A DNA stretch of 9,378 nt from Candidatus Eiseniibacteriota bacterium (lineage in GTDB: Bacteria > Arandabacterota > Arandabacteria > JAGLYR01): positions 1 to 9,378 of the forward strand of contig JAGLYR010000228.1 of the NCBI GenBank assembly GCA_023132135.1, read 5' to 3'. This document shows positions 1 to 6,613 of this stretch, in pieces. Both the position numbers and the translations under genes were made by a program. The first letter of the stretch is position 1. Each line of letters begins with the position of its first letter. The notes under the pieces were generated by a model. It saw only the letters and a list, made by a program, of their open reading frames with translations. It searched no databases and was not told where the DNA came from.

Positions 1-90
1 CGTCTGCGTGATCTTGTGGGACGGCCGGGTCTTTCCGTAGCTCCCGCGCCAGATCTTGCCCCGTTTCGTCCTGCGATCTCCTCTACCCAT
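1..90 (-). CDS. thx: 30S ribosomal protein THX, 5' part (cut by left edge)
   Basis: Thirty codons are visible, starting with ATG at 90 and open to the window edge. The protein begins [20 protein letters not shown] and continues with TRPSHK. This is the hallmark of THX, a very short basic protein that in Thermus sits in the head of the 30S subunit: a GxGDxxTxRGKI block, then GSYGxxRP. The start is fixed by an AAGGAG Shine-Dalgarno nine bases upstream. A sigma70-like promoter lies between this gene and the upstream lysR stop, so it is probably transcribed on its own. Family members run from about 26 residues to somewhat longer versions with basic tails. Because no stop is seen, the total length is unknown. 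The identity rests on the motif alone, but the match is close over most of the visible protein. Confidence 0.85.
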   Translation of the reverse strand, partial: MGRGDRRTKRGKIWRGSYGKTRPSHKITQT

Positions 91-120
91 CTATCAAGAC
101 TCCTTGTGCCACCCTGGAAT

Positions 121-169
121 GGACCACCTGATGTGGCGAACCCCGATTCCCCCGCCGGTGGGTGGTTCC
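121..169 (-). other. possible hairpin in the thx leader
   Basis: Bases 121-128 (GGACCACC) pair with 161-169 (GGTGGTTCC) with one bulged T. Inside, 135-138 (GGCG) pair with 153-156 (CGCC). The structure lies within the predicted thx leader, between promoter and Shine-Dalgarno. It could be a leader structure controlling a ribosomal-protein gene, or part of a lysR 3' end. No T-run follows on either strand, so a simple terminator is not supported. Confidence 0.3.
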
Positions 170-206
170 CCGGACAGGCGGGCTCGCCCTGTTTCGAGAA
201 TGCACC

Positions 207-236
207 AGTATAGCGCGTTCCCTAGCCGGATGGCAA
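207..236 (-). promoter_or_regulatory. sigma70-like promoter for thx
   Basis: On the minus strand, TTGCCA (236-231) and TATACT (212-207) are separated by 18 bases. Each box matches five of six consensus positions. Transcription would start near 200, giving a leader of about 110 nt before the thx ATG at 90. The promoter begins just after the lysR stop codon (246-248), which supports separate expression of thx. Confidence 0.6.
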
Positions 237-245
237 GCTCACAGA

Positions 246-1154
246 CTAGACTTGCCAACTCTGCTTCTCGAGAGTCTCCCCCAGCCCCAGAACGCGGAGG
301 AACTCGCGAAGCACAGGGGAAAGGTACTTGCCGTGCCGGATGGCCACGCCGTAGCCGAGTTTGCCGAAGTACTCAGTCACAGGAATCCGATGGAGATTCG
401 CGCCCTCGTCCTGTTCGAAGGCAAGCCCTGAAATGATGGAAATCCCCAGCCCCGCGCTGACATACTCCTTGATTACCTCGGCGCCCCCGGTCTCAATGGT
501 CACATCCACGCTGAGTCCGTGCTTCGCGAAAACCCCTTCGATTCGCTTGCGGATGGAGTTGTCCCGCTCGTAGAGAACGAGGGATTCCGAGGCAATCTCC
601 TCCAGAGTAATCCGTTTCCGGCGCGCGAAACGGTGAGACAAGGCTGTGCAGAGATACATATCGAAGCTGAAGACCTCGAAGAAGCGGGTATCCCGGAATT
701 CGTTCCAGGAGGACGTAATCCCGAAGTCGATCTCGCCGGCGGCAACCATGGAAAGCACTTCACGATCTCGGTTCCGGTGCTCGATCTTGAGACGCGTTCC
801 GGGACTGCGGTCCTTGAACTCCCTGAGGATCTCCGGGAGCTTGTACTTCATGATGCTCCGGTAGCTGGCCAGACGAATTGTGCCCGCCGGGTGACCAGAC
901 AGGTCTCTGAAGTGATTCTCCAGATCGTCGAGCTTCTGGAGAATCGACGACGCGTAGCCCAGCAGAATCTCGCCCTCAGCCGTCAGGCGGATACCGCGTC
1001 CGGCCCTTTCGTACAGCTTCACCCCGAGTTCCTCCTCGAGGGATTTGAACTGGTGACTGATGGCCGACTGTCCCACTCCGAGTTTCCTGCCTGCGGCAGA
1101 GAAACTCTGGTAGTAGGCCGACCAGTAGAAGCCTCTGAGTTTCTGCAGATCCAT
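246..1154 (-). CDS. LysR-family transcriptional regulator
   Basis: A 302-residue protein, normal length for a LysR-type regulator. Residues 1-60 form the winged helix-turn-helix; the helices are recognisable in SFSAAGRKLGVGQSAISHQ and the following SLEEELGVKLYER, RLTAEGE. A linker helix follows (about 62-88), then the two-lobed periplasmic-binding-protein-like effector domain from about residue 92 (GTIRLASY) to 290, including IDFGITSS and VSAGLGISIIS. The C-terminal part resembles the CysB/Cbl branch in the way it ends (GVAIRHGKYLSPVLREFL), but the effector cannot be named. The ATG at 1154 has a GGGAG Shine-Dalgarno about seven bases upstream. The gene is divergent from the unknown gene at 1387. 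An 18-bp palindrome (1229-1246) overlaps its likely promoter, so autorepression and control of the divergent gene are both plausible. Confidence 0.93.
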   Translation of the reverse strand: MDLQKLRGFYWSAYYQSFSAAGRKLGVGQSAISHQFKSLEEELGVKLYERAGRGIRLTAEGEILLGYASSILQKLDDLENHFRDLSGHPAGTIRLASYRSIMKYKLPEILREFKDRSPGTRLKIEHRNRDREVLSMVAAGEIDFGITSSWNEFRDTRFFEVFSFDMYLCTALSHRFARRKRITLEEIASESLVLYERDNSIRKRIEGVFAKHGLSVDVTIETGGAEVIKEYVSAGLGISIISGLAFEQDEGANLHRIPVTEYFGKLGYGVAIRHGKYLSPVLREFLRVLGLGETLEKQSWQV

Positions 1155-1207
1155 TGCTCACTCCCACTCTGGAGAAAGAACGGCGGCGCAAAGAAATACG
1201 GACTAAA

Positions 1208-1236
1208 AGCATATCATGAACAGGGCTCATATTCAA
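1208..1236 (-). promoter_or_regulatory. candidate promoter of the lysR gene
   Basis: On the minus strand, TTGAAT (1236-1231) and TATGCT (1213-1208) are separated by exactly 17 bases. Each box matches four of six consensus positions. The -35 box lies inside the palindrome at 1229-1246, the usual arrangement for a LysR-type protein that represses its own gene. Confidence 0.45.
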
Positions 1237-1246
1237 ATGCGAATAT
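1229..1246. promoter_or_regulatory. 18-bp palindrome, candidate LysR operator
   Basis: The arms ATATTC and GAATAT are perfect inverted repeats around the 6-base spacer AAATGC. LysR-type regulators classically bind dyads containing T-N11-A, and positions within this dyad satisfy that pattern. It sits 140 bases upstream of the plus-strand gene at 1387 and overlaps the -35 box proposed for lysR. The only dyad I see of this quality in the divergent region is this one. That this LysR protein binds here is inference. Confidence 0.5.
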
Positions 1247-1386
1247 CAACGCGGACGCGGATACATGCGCAGTCTTCATATCTTAGTGCCCATTTTTGCC
1301 TTGTGTTCATAGGACAATCTGCGGTAACATGGCTTATGAAGGTCATCCTCAACTCACTTGTCAAGTCAAAGAGGGGGAAATAAGAG

Positions 1387-2196
1387 ATGGATTTCGTGGC
1401 AATCAGAGCTTCGGAGATCGGCCTGCCCCTGGTGCGCCCTCTCCCGACCATCTTCGCCTATGCCCAGGGAGTGCAGTCTCTGCAAATCGTGCCCAACGTG
1501 ACGGAAGAGGAGTTTTACGCCCACGTGGATTGCCTGATCGACCTTCTCGAAACCGCGTGCCTCCGGGCCCGAATTCCCGCGTCCGTCTGCAAGGGAATCG
1601 CCCAGAAGGCGGTGAACCTGACCCGCAGCGGGAACGACAAGCTCATCGAGCGAGTCAACGATCTGCTGACGGATCTCACTAACCTGTCGAGAATCCACAA
1701 GTCCGCACTCAAGAGCGAACTCAACGCCAGGCCCGAGATCTACCGCGACATCTACTGGGGGCGTGTCTACACGAAGAAGATCACCCTCGTTCACCAGAAA
1801 ACCCCGGAGGCGGTGGAGAGGATCGCAAACCGTCTCCGTAAGAGCTGCGCCTACGACGTAGCCGTCGAGGCGGAGAAGGATCTGACCATCAAACCCACGA
1901 GTTCCGACATGGTTCTGTTCCACCCGACGGAGGGTCCGATTCGCCCGGCATCCCTCGCCACGGCAGCGGCCTTTGGACTTCCAACTCTCATCCTGATTGA
2001 CTTGGGCAGGAAAACGGAAACGGCTGACCCCGTGGCGGTGAAAATCGCCCATCTTTATGCCAGGAGCGGGTTGAAAGTGCTCTACAGACCCTTCACGCCA
2101 CTCAGGCTTTTCTCGGCCATAGACTCTTCCTATGTCGAGCATCTCCTGAGGAAACCGGTCTTCGCCGGCGCCAGGGCCAAGGGGGAAGTTGCGTAG
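1387..2196 (+). CDS. unrecognised protein with a receiver-like C-terminal half
   Basis: A 269-residue soluble protein that I do not recognise; no signal peptide or membrane segment is visible. Residues 1-125 look mainly helical. Residues 130-250 can be read as five alternating strands and helices: KITLVHQ, a helix at 139-153, YDVAVE, DMVLFHP, a helix, PTLILID, a helix at 214-227, then LKVLYRPFTP. That order, and the RPF after strand five where receivers have KPF, resembles a CheY-type receiver domain. The acidic pocket and the phospho-acceptor Asp at the end of strand three are absent (His179 is there), so it would be a non-phosphorylatable pseudo-receiver. This is a reading of the pattern, not a proven homology. 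The ATG has an AGGGGG Shine-Dalgarno nine bases upstream. The divergent lysR gene is its likely regulator. Its TAG stop is the first base of a long inverted repeat. Confidence 0.85.
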   Translation: MDFVAIRASEIGLPLVRPLPTIFAYAQGVQSLQIVPNVTEEEFYAHVDCLIDLLETACLRARIPASVCKGIAQKAVNLTRSGNDKLIERVNDLLTDLTNLSRIHKSALKSELNARPEIYRDIYWGRVYTKKITLVHQKTPEAVERIANRLRKSCAYDVAVEAEKDLTIKPTSSDMVLFHPTEGPIRPASLATAAAFGLPTLILIDLGRKTETADPVAVKIAHLYARSGLKVLYRPFTPLRLFSAIDSSYVEHLLRKPVFAGARAKGEVA

Positions 2197-2244
2197 CTTG
2201 GATTATGCATGAACCCCGTGACAGGGTTCATGCATAATCCAAGC
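2196..2244. repeat. perfect 21-bp inverted repeat with 7-base loop
   Basis: The left arm (2196-2216, starting GCTTGGATTATGCATG) and right arm (2224-2244) are exact reverse complements. They are separated by CGTGACA. The last base of the upstream gene's TAG stop is the first base of the left arm. Each arm contains its own ATGCAT palindrome. The element lies between two convergent genes. No T-run follows on either strand, so it is not a standard intrinsic terminator. It may stop or stabilise transcripts from both sides, or be a dispersed REP-like or miniature mobile element. Confidence 0.9.
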
Positions 2245-2286
2245 AGAGCAGTGGAGAGTCGAAAGTAGATAGTAGAGCCCGTGCTG

Positions 2287-2616
2287 TCACTTCCCCAGCA
2301 TCCGCTCCGCCCGCTTCCGATCCTTCTTGACCTCGGGATCCTCGTTCAGCCATCCGTCCAGCAGAGCCAGAACCACGGCCGCGTACAGATTCGACCTTTC
2401 CGGGTTAATGCGGTAGATCTCCTCATCCTCGCCTTTCACCGGGACGACGACATCGGCCTCGCCAAGGATGGCAATGTGGTCCTGTACCTCGGCCTCGGAC
2501 TGCTCGAGAATCGCAGCGAGACCCGACACACCCATGGAGGTAAACTGCAGCAGCTTGACGACCCGCACGCGCTCCCGGTGAGAAAGCGCGCGGACCACTC
2601 CTAAAAACGCATCCAT
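2287..2616 (-). CDS. ArsR/SmtB-type small transcriptional regulator
   Basis: About 109 residues, a typical ArsR-family length. The winged helix-turn-helix runs through ALSHRERVRVVKLLQ, then a recognition region (VSGLAAILEQSEAEVQDHI), then a wing with DEEIYRINPE. The tail WLNEDPEVKKDRKR resembles the C-terminus of ArsR proteins from arsenic-type operons. The protein has no cysteine at all, so it lacks the classical ELCVC metal site and its signal is unknown. An in-frame ATG lies at 2631, but I prefer the one at 2616: it has a GGGGG Shine-Dalgarno six bases upstream, and the predicted transcript start near 2639 would leave the 2631 codon almost no leader. The gene is convergent with the one at 1387. 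It lies downstream of the B12 operon on the same strand but has its own promoter. Confidence 0.8.
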   Translation of the reverse strand: MDAFLGVVRALSHRERVRVVKLLQFTSMGVSGLAAILEQSEAEVQDHIAILGEADVVVPVKGEDEEIYRINPERSNLYAAVVLALLDGWLNEDPEVKKDRKRAERMLGK

Positions 2617-2645
2617 CCTCATCCCCCGCATGAATCCTGCACAAG

Positions 2646-2674
2646 ATGATGCCAGCGCGGGGAATCCGAGTCAA
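2646..2674 (-). promoter_or_regulatory. candidate promoter of the arsR-type gene
   Basis: On the minus strand, TTGACT (2674-2669) and CATCAT (2651-2646) are separated by 17 bases, matching five and four of six consensus positions. The transcript would start near 2639, giving a short leader that contains the Shine-Dalgarno used for the ATG at 2616. Confidence 0.5.
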
Positions 2675-2686
2675 GTGAAGAGAGAA

Positions 2687-2733
2687 GCAGCAAGTGCGCA
2701 CGCCGGGCTCAGCCCGGCAATCCGTCTTGCTGC
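2687..2733. repeat. nested inverted repeat in the spacer
   Basis: An outer pair, GCAGCAAG (2687-2694) and CTTGCTGC (2726-2733), encloses an inner perfect hairpin, GCCGGGC (2702-2708) and GCCCGGC (2712-2718), with a 3-base loop. The two arms are separated by equal 7-base internal loops on each side. Neither strand has a T-run directly after it. It could mark the 3' end of the B12 operon, be a processing site, or be a dispersed structured repeat. Confidence 0.7.
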
Positions 2734-2734
2734 A

Positions 2735-2880
2735 GAGGGGTGAAAGGTGAGAGGTGAGAGGCGGAAAACCAAGTCTGACATTCAATAGTGCACCCTCACC
2801 CCGGTCACCTCTCTCCTTCTCTCCTCTCTCCTTCTCTCCTCTCTCCTTCTCTCCTCTCTCCTCTCGGCTCTCGGCTCTCG
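2735..2880. repeat. purine tract and 15-bp pyrimidine tandem repeats
   Basis: Three exact copies of TCTCTCCTTCTCTCC lie at 2810-2824, 2825-2839 and 2840-2854, followed by a partial copy. A shorter TCTCGGC repeat then runs up to 2880, three bases before the propeller gene's stop. At 2735-2764 the same strand carries a purine tract made of GGTGAGA-like units. The two tracts are imperfectly complementary, so a transcript leaving the propeller gene could fold them together. Such tracts are also prone to slippage and to triplex-type DNA structure. No gene is seen between 2632 and 2883. Confidence 0.85.
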
Positions 2881-2883
2881 CCC

Positions 2884-4368
2884 CTACCGGGCCAAGATCA
2901 TCTTGCGGGTGACCGTTTGCCCTCCCGCGCGCAATCTGCAGAAAAACACCCCCGCTCGCGCCTCAACTCCCGCCTCATTCCGGCCCGCCCACAGAACATG
3001 GTGCAGCCCTGCCGGGAACCACCCGTCGACGAGAGTCACGACTCTCTTGCCTTGGACGTCATAGATGTCGAGCCGAACGCCCCCCCCCTCCACCAGGTCG
3101 AAGGGGATCGCTGTCTCGGGATTGAAAGGATTGGGGTAGTTCTGCCCCAGGGCAACCGCCGGCCGAGCATAATGCTCCGGATCCAGAACCACGTGCAGGT
3201 ACCATGGCGGCTGCACAAAGGCAATATCGAAGGGCGGGAGCCCCACATCGATGGCTTCGAGCAACCCGTTGGTTCCGGTGTCGTAGATCCGCACACGCGG
3301 ATTTGTTGCATCCCGGTCGCAAAGGTACAGTTCTCCCTGCGAGTTCAGTTCCATTCCCGCCATGGAGGATCCCATCCCGCTCATCTGCTGACAGAGTGTA
3401 TCGATGACCGTTCCCGTGGAGGGGTCGAATTCCACGAGGCGTGCGAAGTTGTTCGGCCATGGACTCGGATCCATCACCACCGCGTAGCCCTTGCCATCGG
3501 GAGTCAACAACGCGTCGGACACATCTCCCCCCAGGCTGGTCTCCGAAATCACGACACCCTTGCTCTCCAGTGCAAAGGGGTCGATGGCCACGACTCCGCC
3601 GTCCAGCGCGCTCCACAAGCCAAGGCAGCCGACGATGAGCTGCTGCCGAGTGGGATCGAACCGGATTTCCGTGTACGGGTTCTCAAGTTCCAGCGTGATG
3701 GCTTGAACGCCCGCAGCTCCGGGATCCGTGTCCACGAGTGTGTCGGCCGCGACATCGATCACGGCGACCTTGCCTGGACCATCCGGCAGCCAGGTAGTGT
3801 GGTTGATGCTGTTGAGGGTAACGAAGAGTTTCCCGTCCACTATTGCCATCCGGTCCATTTCCGGAATGCCGTCTCCATCGGCTACGGGCGAGAGATCTAT
3901 GGAGTCCAGAATGGCTCCCGTGTAGGGATTGACGATGAGGAGCGTTTTCCACTCGAACCTGGACACGTACGCTTTCTCCGAAGACGCGACCCGGATGTCA
4001 TGAGGATTCGACCCGTTACCCACTGAGTACTGACCCGTGGTGGCGAAGCTCTGGTTGGGATCAACCAGCTGGATGTTGTCCGCCAGGTAGCGATTCACAA
4101 TGAAAACCATGTCCTCACCGTAGTCGTAGTGAGCAACAGCATCCGTGCTGGGTGTCTGGGGACTGATCCACACATCCCTCGGCGGCTCAATCTCGATCGT
4201 TCCATACTCGGCGGCGGACCAATAGTCCGTGGTCAGGAAGAACGCGTAGTCCTGATCCGCTCTCGAGCCTTCAGCGAGCGCGGATCCGCAGGCAAACCAC
4301 CCGATTGCCAGCGCCAGCGCAGCCGCCACCGTCGAAGTCCTGAATCGGAAACATCTGCAACACTGCAT
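2884..4368 (-). CDS. secreted beta-propeller protein with C-terminal FlgD/T9SS-like tail; candidate B12 capture protein
   Basis: A 494-residue exported protein. Residues 1-32 form a signal peptide with a hydrophobic core and an ALA cleavage site. Residues about 80-385 contain YncE/YVTN-type propeller blades, seen as recurring strand pairs such as KAYVSRFEWKTLLIVNPYTG, GKVAVIDVAADTLV, GGVVAIDPFALESKG, FARLVEFDPSTGTVIDT and VRIYDTGTNGLLEAID. Near the start is GSNPHDI, a blade-type motif. The tail (about 411-494) begins YPNPFNPETAIPFDL and ends TRKMILAR, the layout of the FlgD-Ig-like/type IX sorting-type domains common in FCB bacteria, which suggests surface display or release. An AAGGAG Shine-Dalgarno seven bases upstream fixes the ATG. 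The gene is 68 nt downstream of the btuB-like receptor, in the same riboswitch-controlled transcript. In Bacteroides, the propeller lipoprotein BtuG sits on BtuB and captures B12. An analogous role here is inference; no lipobox is seen. Confidence 0.88.
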   Translation of the reverse strand: MQCCRCFRFRTSTVAAALALAIGWFACGSALAEGSRADQDYAFFLTTDYWSAAEYGTIEIEPPRDVWISPQTPSTDAVAHYDYGEDMVFIVNRYLADNIQLVDPNQSFATTGQYSVGNGSNPHDIRVASSEKAYVSRFEWKTLLIVNPYTGAILDSIDLSPVADGDGIPEMDRMAIVDGKLFVTLNSINHTTWLPDGPGKVAVIDVAADTLVDTDPGAAGVQAITLELENPYTEIRFDPTRQQLIVGCLGLWSALDGGVVAIDPFALESKGVVISETSLGGDVSDALLTPDGKGYAVVMDPSPWPNNFARLVEFDPSTGTVIDTLCQQMSGMGSSMAGMELNSQGELYLCDRDATNPRVRIYDTGTNGLLEAIDVGLPPFDIAFVQPPWYLHVVLDPEHYARPAVALGQNYPNPFNPETAIPFDLVEGGGVRLDIYDVQGKRVVTLVDGWFPAGLHHVLWAGRNEAGVEARAGVFFCRLRAGGQTVTRKMILAR

Positions 4369-4436
4369 GGTTGAACTCCTTTCTATAGCCTAGGTGATTG
4401 ATGGAGAACGCCAGCGCTGCGCGCTCGCCTTGTCGC

Positions 4437-6491
4437 TTACAGATCGTAAATCAGCGTTCCATAGAACGACCGCCCGGGCATGGGAAATCCCATCACGTCT
4501 TCCACCTGTTCATCTGTGATGTTCTTGACTTCCGCAGTGAGTTCCATCCCGGGCAGACCCACAGGAAGAGTGACACCCATCCCGTGCAGGCGCCGCACCC
4601 GCACCGGATCCTTGCTGTTGGGCGGAATCCCGTTGTAGGAATTCCAATAGTTGCCGCCGATGTAGTCGAACTCGTAGAACACCGCCTTTCTTCCCCGACG
4701 CCAGGCCACTTTCCCAAAGGCGGCCAGCTCGGGTCGATCAGGCAATCTCTTGCCGTGCGCGTAGCTGACGGGTCCGGTGTTGACGGCGTCGAGCCCGGTC
4801 AGATTGCCCGAAAAGCTGAACCCCATCCAATCCCCGCAGCTGAGAGAGAATTCGTACCCCTCGATCTCTGCGCTGTCGATGTTCACGGCGCCCGCGGCGG
4901 ATCCTCGCCGGAACCACATGATCAGATTCTCAACCCTGGACCAGAAATGAGCGTACTCGATCGACACGAAACGCCCCGCCGACGAGGTGTGCTCCCAGCG
5001 CACTCCAAGATCGCTGTTCCGCCCTGTTTCCGGCTTCAGCTGAGGGCTAGGGTAGATGAAGCCCCGGTACCCAAACAGCTCCATCAGTGAGGGGACGCGG
5101 TGGTATCGCCCGTGGTTGGCCTTCAGGACAATCCCATATCCCAGGTCCGCCACAGCGCTAATGTGTCCCGAAATGCTCTCCCGGGAGAGTGTCGTGTCGG
5201 CCAGATCCCGCACATACAGGTGCAGGAAGGAACTGCGGGGAACTGCGCGGGTGCAATCCACATACTTCTCATACCGCGCGCCGGGAACCAGCCGGAAGCG
5301 TCCCGGGACGGCATCGATCTCATCCTCGAGTGTGAGAACCAGACTTCTCCTGCTCTGGCGTTGTCCTTCGATCGTCTCCGTGAATGTCTCTTCCGGCTGG
5401 AAGGACTCCTGCCGAACCTCCACCAGTCCTCGCAGAGACTGCCGTAGCCGCGGGAGGGGCACCTGCCAGCGCAGGTTTGCCCCGTAGGACACGCCTTGGT
5501 TCCTCACATCCGGTTTGGCCGGAGGTTTCTTCTCCTGCCGGTCCATGAAATGATCCATCTGGTAGACCGAAAACAGGCCAACGCTCAGGCGGAGCGGCAA
5601 TGAATGGGTGGCAGGCCTGTCCCAGGAGATGTGCAGGAGGTTGTGCGTCTTGGAGAGGGCCTCCGTCCTGGATTGGTACGTCCCATATCCCGGCAGGCCC
5701 TGCTTCCGGTGGAGAAACTGATCGGCAAGGACGAGCGTCCCCGGGCCCAGGGCGCGGCTCGCCTTCATGAATACCTCGCGCTCCTCGAGATGGTTGTTGA
5801 TCCGCCCGGCGATCTCGTCGTCATCCTTGTTGTACGGCGTCCCGTTATCGTCGAGGAACTCGAAGCTCCCCTCCGTGGAAAGGGCCGTCCCGACTGCCAG
5901 CACATCCCAACAAGAACGGGAAAACGAGCAGCTCGCCTGGTATCTCTGGGTGGAGAGAGATCCGTGCGACATCGACAAGCGGCCACGGGCGGAAGATGCG
6001 CCTTCCGTTACGAGATTGACCACACCCCCGATTGCGGACCCCGACAGGTCGAAGGCGCTGAACCCCCGGTAGACCTCAATGCGGGAGAGAGAGGACACCG
6101 GAAGGTCCGCCAGATCCACGAGGCCCGAGTGCGACTGGTTGAGGGGAATTCCATCGATAAAGATGCTGACCTGTTTGGAGGATGAACCGCGAATGGACGC
6201 CGTGCTGTAGGCTCCGTACCCGCCCGTGCTTTTCACGTGGAAGCTCACAGACTGGCTGAGACACTCGGCGGTGCTCGAGACCCGGCGGTGGGTTTCCTCC
6301 ATGGGAAGGATGGTGATAAAGGCCGGGCGGTTCCTGAGTTGCTCGATCTCCGAGAGACGGTCGGCTTCCACCAGGACTTCAGAGAGATGATAGACGGTAT
6401 CCCTGAAGGCGATCGTCTGGGACGAAGATGATCCGGGGATGAGAATCCCGGTGGAGATGAGGATGAATTTCAGAAGGCGCGTTCCCACCAC
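4437..6491 (-). CDS. btuB: TonB-dependent outer-membrane receptor, probable cobalamin transporter
   Basis: A 684-residue protein of usual size for a BtuB-type receptor. Residues 1-25 are a signal peptide. The plug domain (about 35-165) shows a TonB-box-like stretch near the mature N-terminus (YHLSEVLVEADR), ASIRGSSSKQVSIFIDG, LSRIEVYRG and GSAIGGVVNLV. The rest is a 22-strand-type barrel ending in VKNITDEQ and a C-terminal YGTLIYDL strand. An Asp-rich loop at 214-225 (DDNGTPYNKDDD) could bind calcium, as aspartate loops do in E. coli BtuB. The substrate assignment comes mainly from the cobalamin riboswitch 120 nt upstream; the receptor sequence alone would not prove it. Start is GTG at 6491; a second in-frame GTG at 6488 is better spaced from the GAGG Shine-Dalgarno. 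The propeller gene follows 68 nt downstream. No BtuCDF-type inner-membrane transporter is present in the window. Confidence 0.92.
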   Translation of the reverse strand: MVGTRLLKFILISTGILIPGSSSSQTIAFRDTVYHLSEVLVEADRLSEIEQLRNRPAFITILPMEETHRRVSSTAECLSQSVSFHVKSTGGYGAYSTASIRGSSSKQVSIFIDGIPLNQSHSGLVDLADLPVSSLSRIEVYRGFSAFDLSGSAIGGVVNLVTEGASSARGRLSMSHGSLSTQRYQASCSFSRSCWDVLAVGTALSTEGSFEFLDDNGTPYNKDDDEIAGRINNHLEEREVFMKASRALGPGTLVLADQFLHRKQGLPGYGTYQSRTEALSKTHNLLHISWDRPATHSLPLRLSVGLFSVYQMDHFMDRQEKKPPAKPDVRNQGVSYGANLRWQVPLPRLRQSLRGLVEVRQESFQPEETFTETIEGQRQSRRSLVLTLEDEIDAVPGRFRLVPGARYEKYVDCTRAVPRSSFLHLYVRDLADTTLSRESISGHISAVADLGYGIVLKANHGRYHRVPSLMELFGYRGFIYPSPQLKPETGRNSDLGVRWEHTSSAGRFVSIEYAHFWSRVENLIMWFRRGSAAGAVNIDSAEIEGYEFSLSCGDWMGFSFSGNLTGLDAVNTGPVSYAHGKRLPDRPELAAFGKVAWRRGRKAVFYEFDYIGGNYWNSYNGIPPNSKDPVRVRRLHGMGVTLPVGLPGMELTAEVKNITDEQVEDVMGFPMPGRSFYGTLIYDL

Positions 6492-6540
6492 GAGACCTCG
6501 CGTGACGGACGTATCCCGCGGAGCTCTCCCGGTGGAAACA

Positions 6541-6574
6541 GAAAACCCGACCTTCGCTGTCAGATGAGATCGGG
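6541..6574 (-). terminator. riboswitch-controlled intrinsic terminator
   Basis: In the minus-strand transcript, CCCGATCT (6574-6567) pairs with AGGTCGGG (6553-6546): eight pairs including one G-U, a 13-base loop, and then UUUUC (6545-6541). It lies between the cobalamin aptamer and the btuB start codon, so it would stop transcription before the gene. The left arm can instead pair upstream (see the antiterminator). Confidence 0.75.
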
Positions 6575-6593
6575 CGTACCCACCCCTCGACCT
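6567..6593 (-). promoter_or_regulatory. antiterminator alternative to the btuB leader terminator
   Basis: The hexamer AGGTCG (6593-6588) is identical to the first six bases of the terminator's 3' arm. It can pair with CGATCT (6572-6567), which is the terminator's 5' arm, in six pairs including one G-U. The two pairings exclude each other. In the B12-free state this upstream pairing would keep the operon on. How ligand binding releases the arm is not resolved from the sequence. Confidence 0.5.
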
Positions 6594-6613
6594 CGAAGAG
6601 TTCCGTGGGTTTT

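Noticed and set aside
1366-2142. 258-codon open frame antisense to the unknown protein
   Set aside because: The plus-strand frame has the better Shine-Dalgarno and start, and secondary-structure-like patterning. The antisense frame looks like a codon-bias shadow. Because the plus gene is itself unrecognised, this is the least certain strand choice in the window.
2196-2244. Inverted repeat as an ordinary rho-independent terminator
   Set aside because: Neither strand has a T-run after the stem, and the arms are longer and less GC-rich than usual.
2810-2854. Possible CRISPR array
   Set aside because: The 15-bp units are directly adjacent with no spacers, so this is a simple tandem repeat.
2788-4026. 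Long open frame on the plus strand opposite the propeller gene (412 codons)
   Set aside because: It is a mirror of the high-GC propeller gene, begins in the pyrimidine repeat and has no recognisable protein features; the minus strand has signal peptide, domains and Shine-Dalgarno.
4278-4368. Lipoprotein signal (lipobox) on the propeller protein, as in BtuG
   Set aside because: The cysteine in GWFACGS is preceded by W-F-A rather than a Leu-type lipobox, while GSALA fits signal peptidase I cleavage better.
4413-4425. Small hairpin AGCGC-TGC-GCGCT between btuB and the propeller gene
   Set aside because: Five pairs with a 3-base loop and no T-run are too little for a terminator; the two genes remain best read as one operon.
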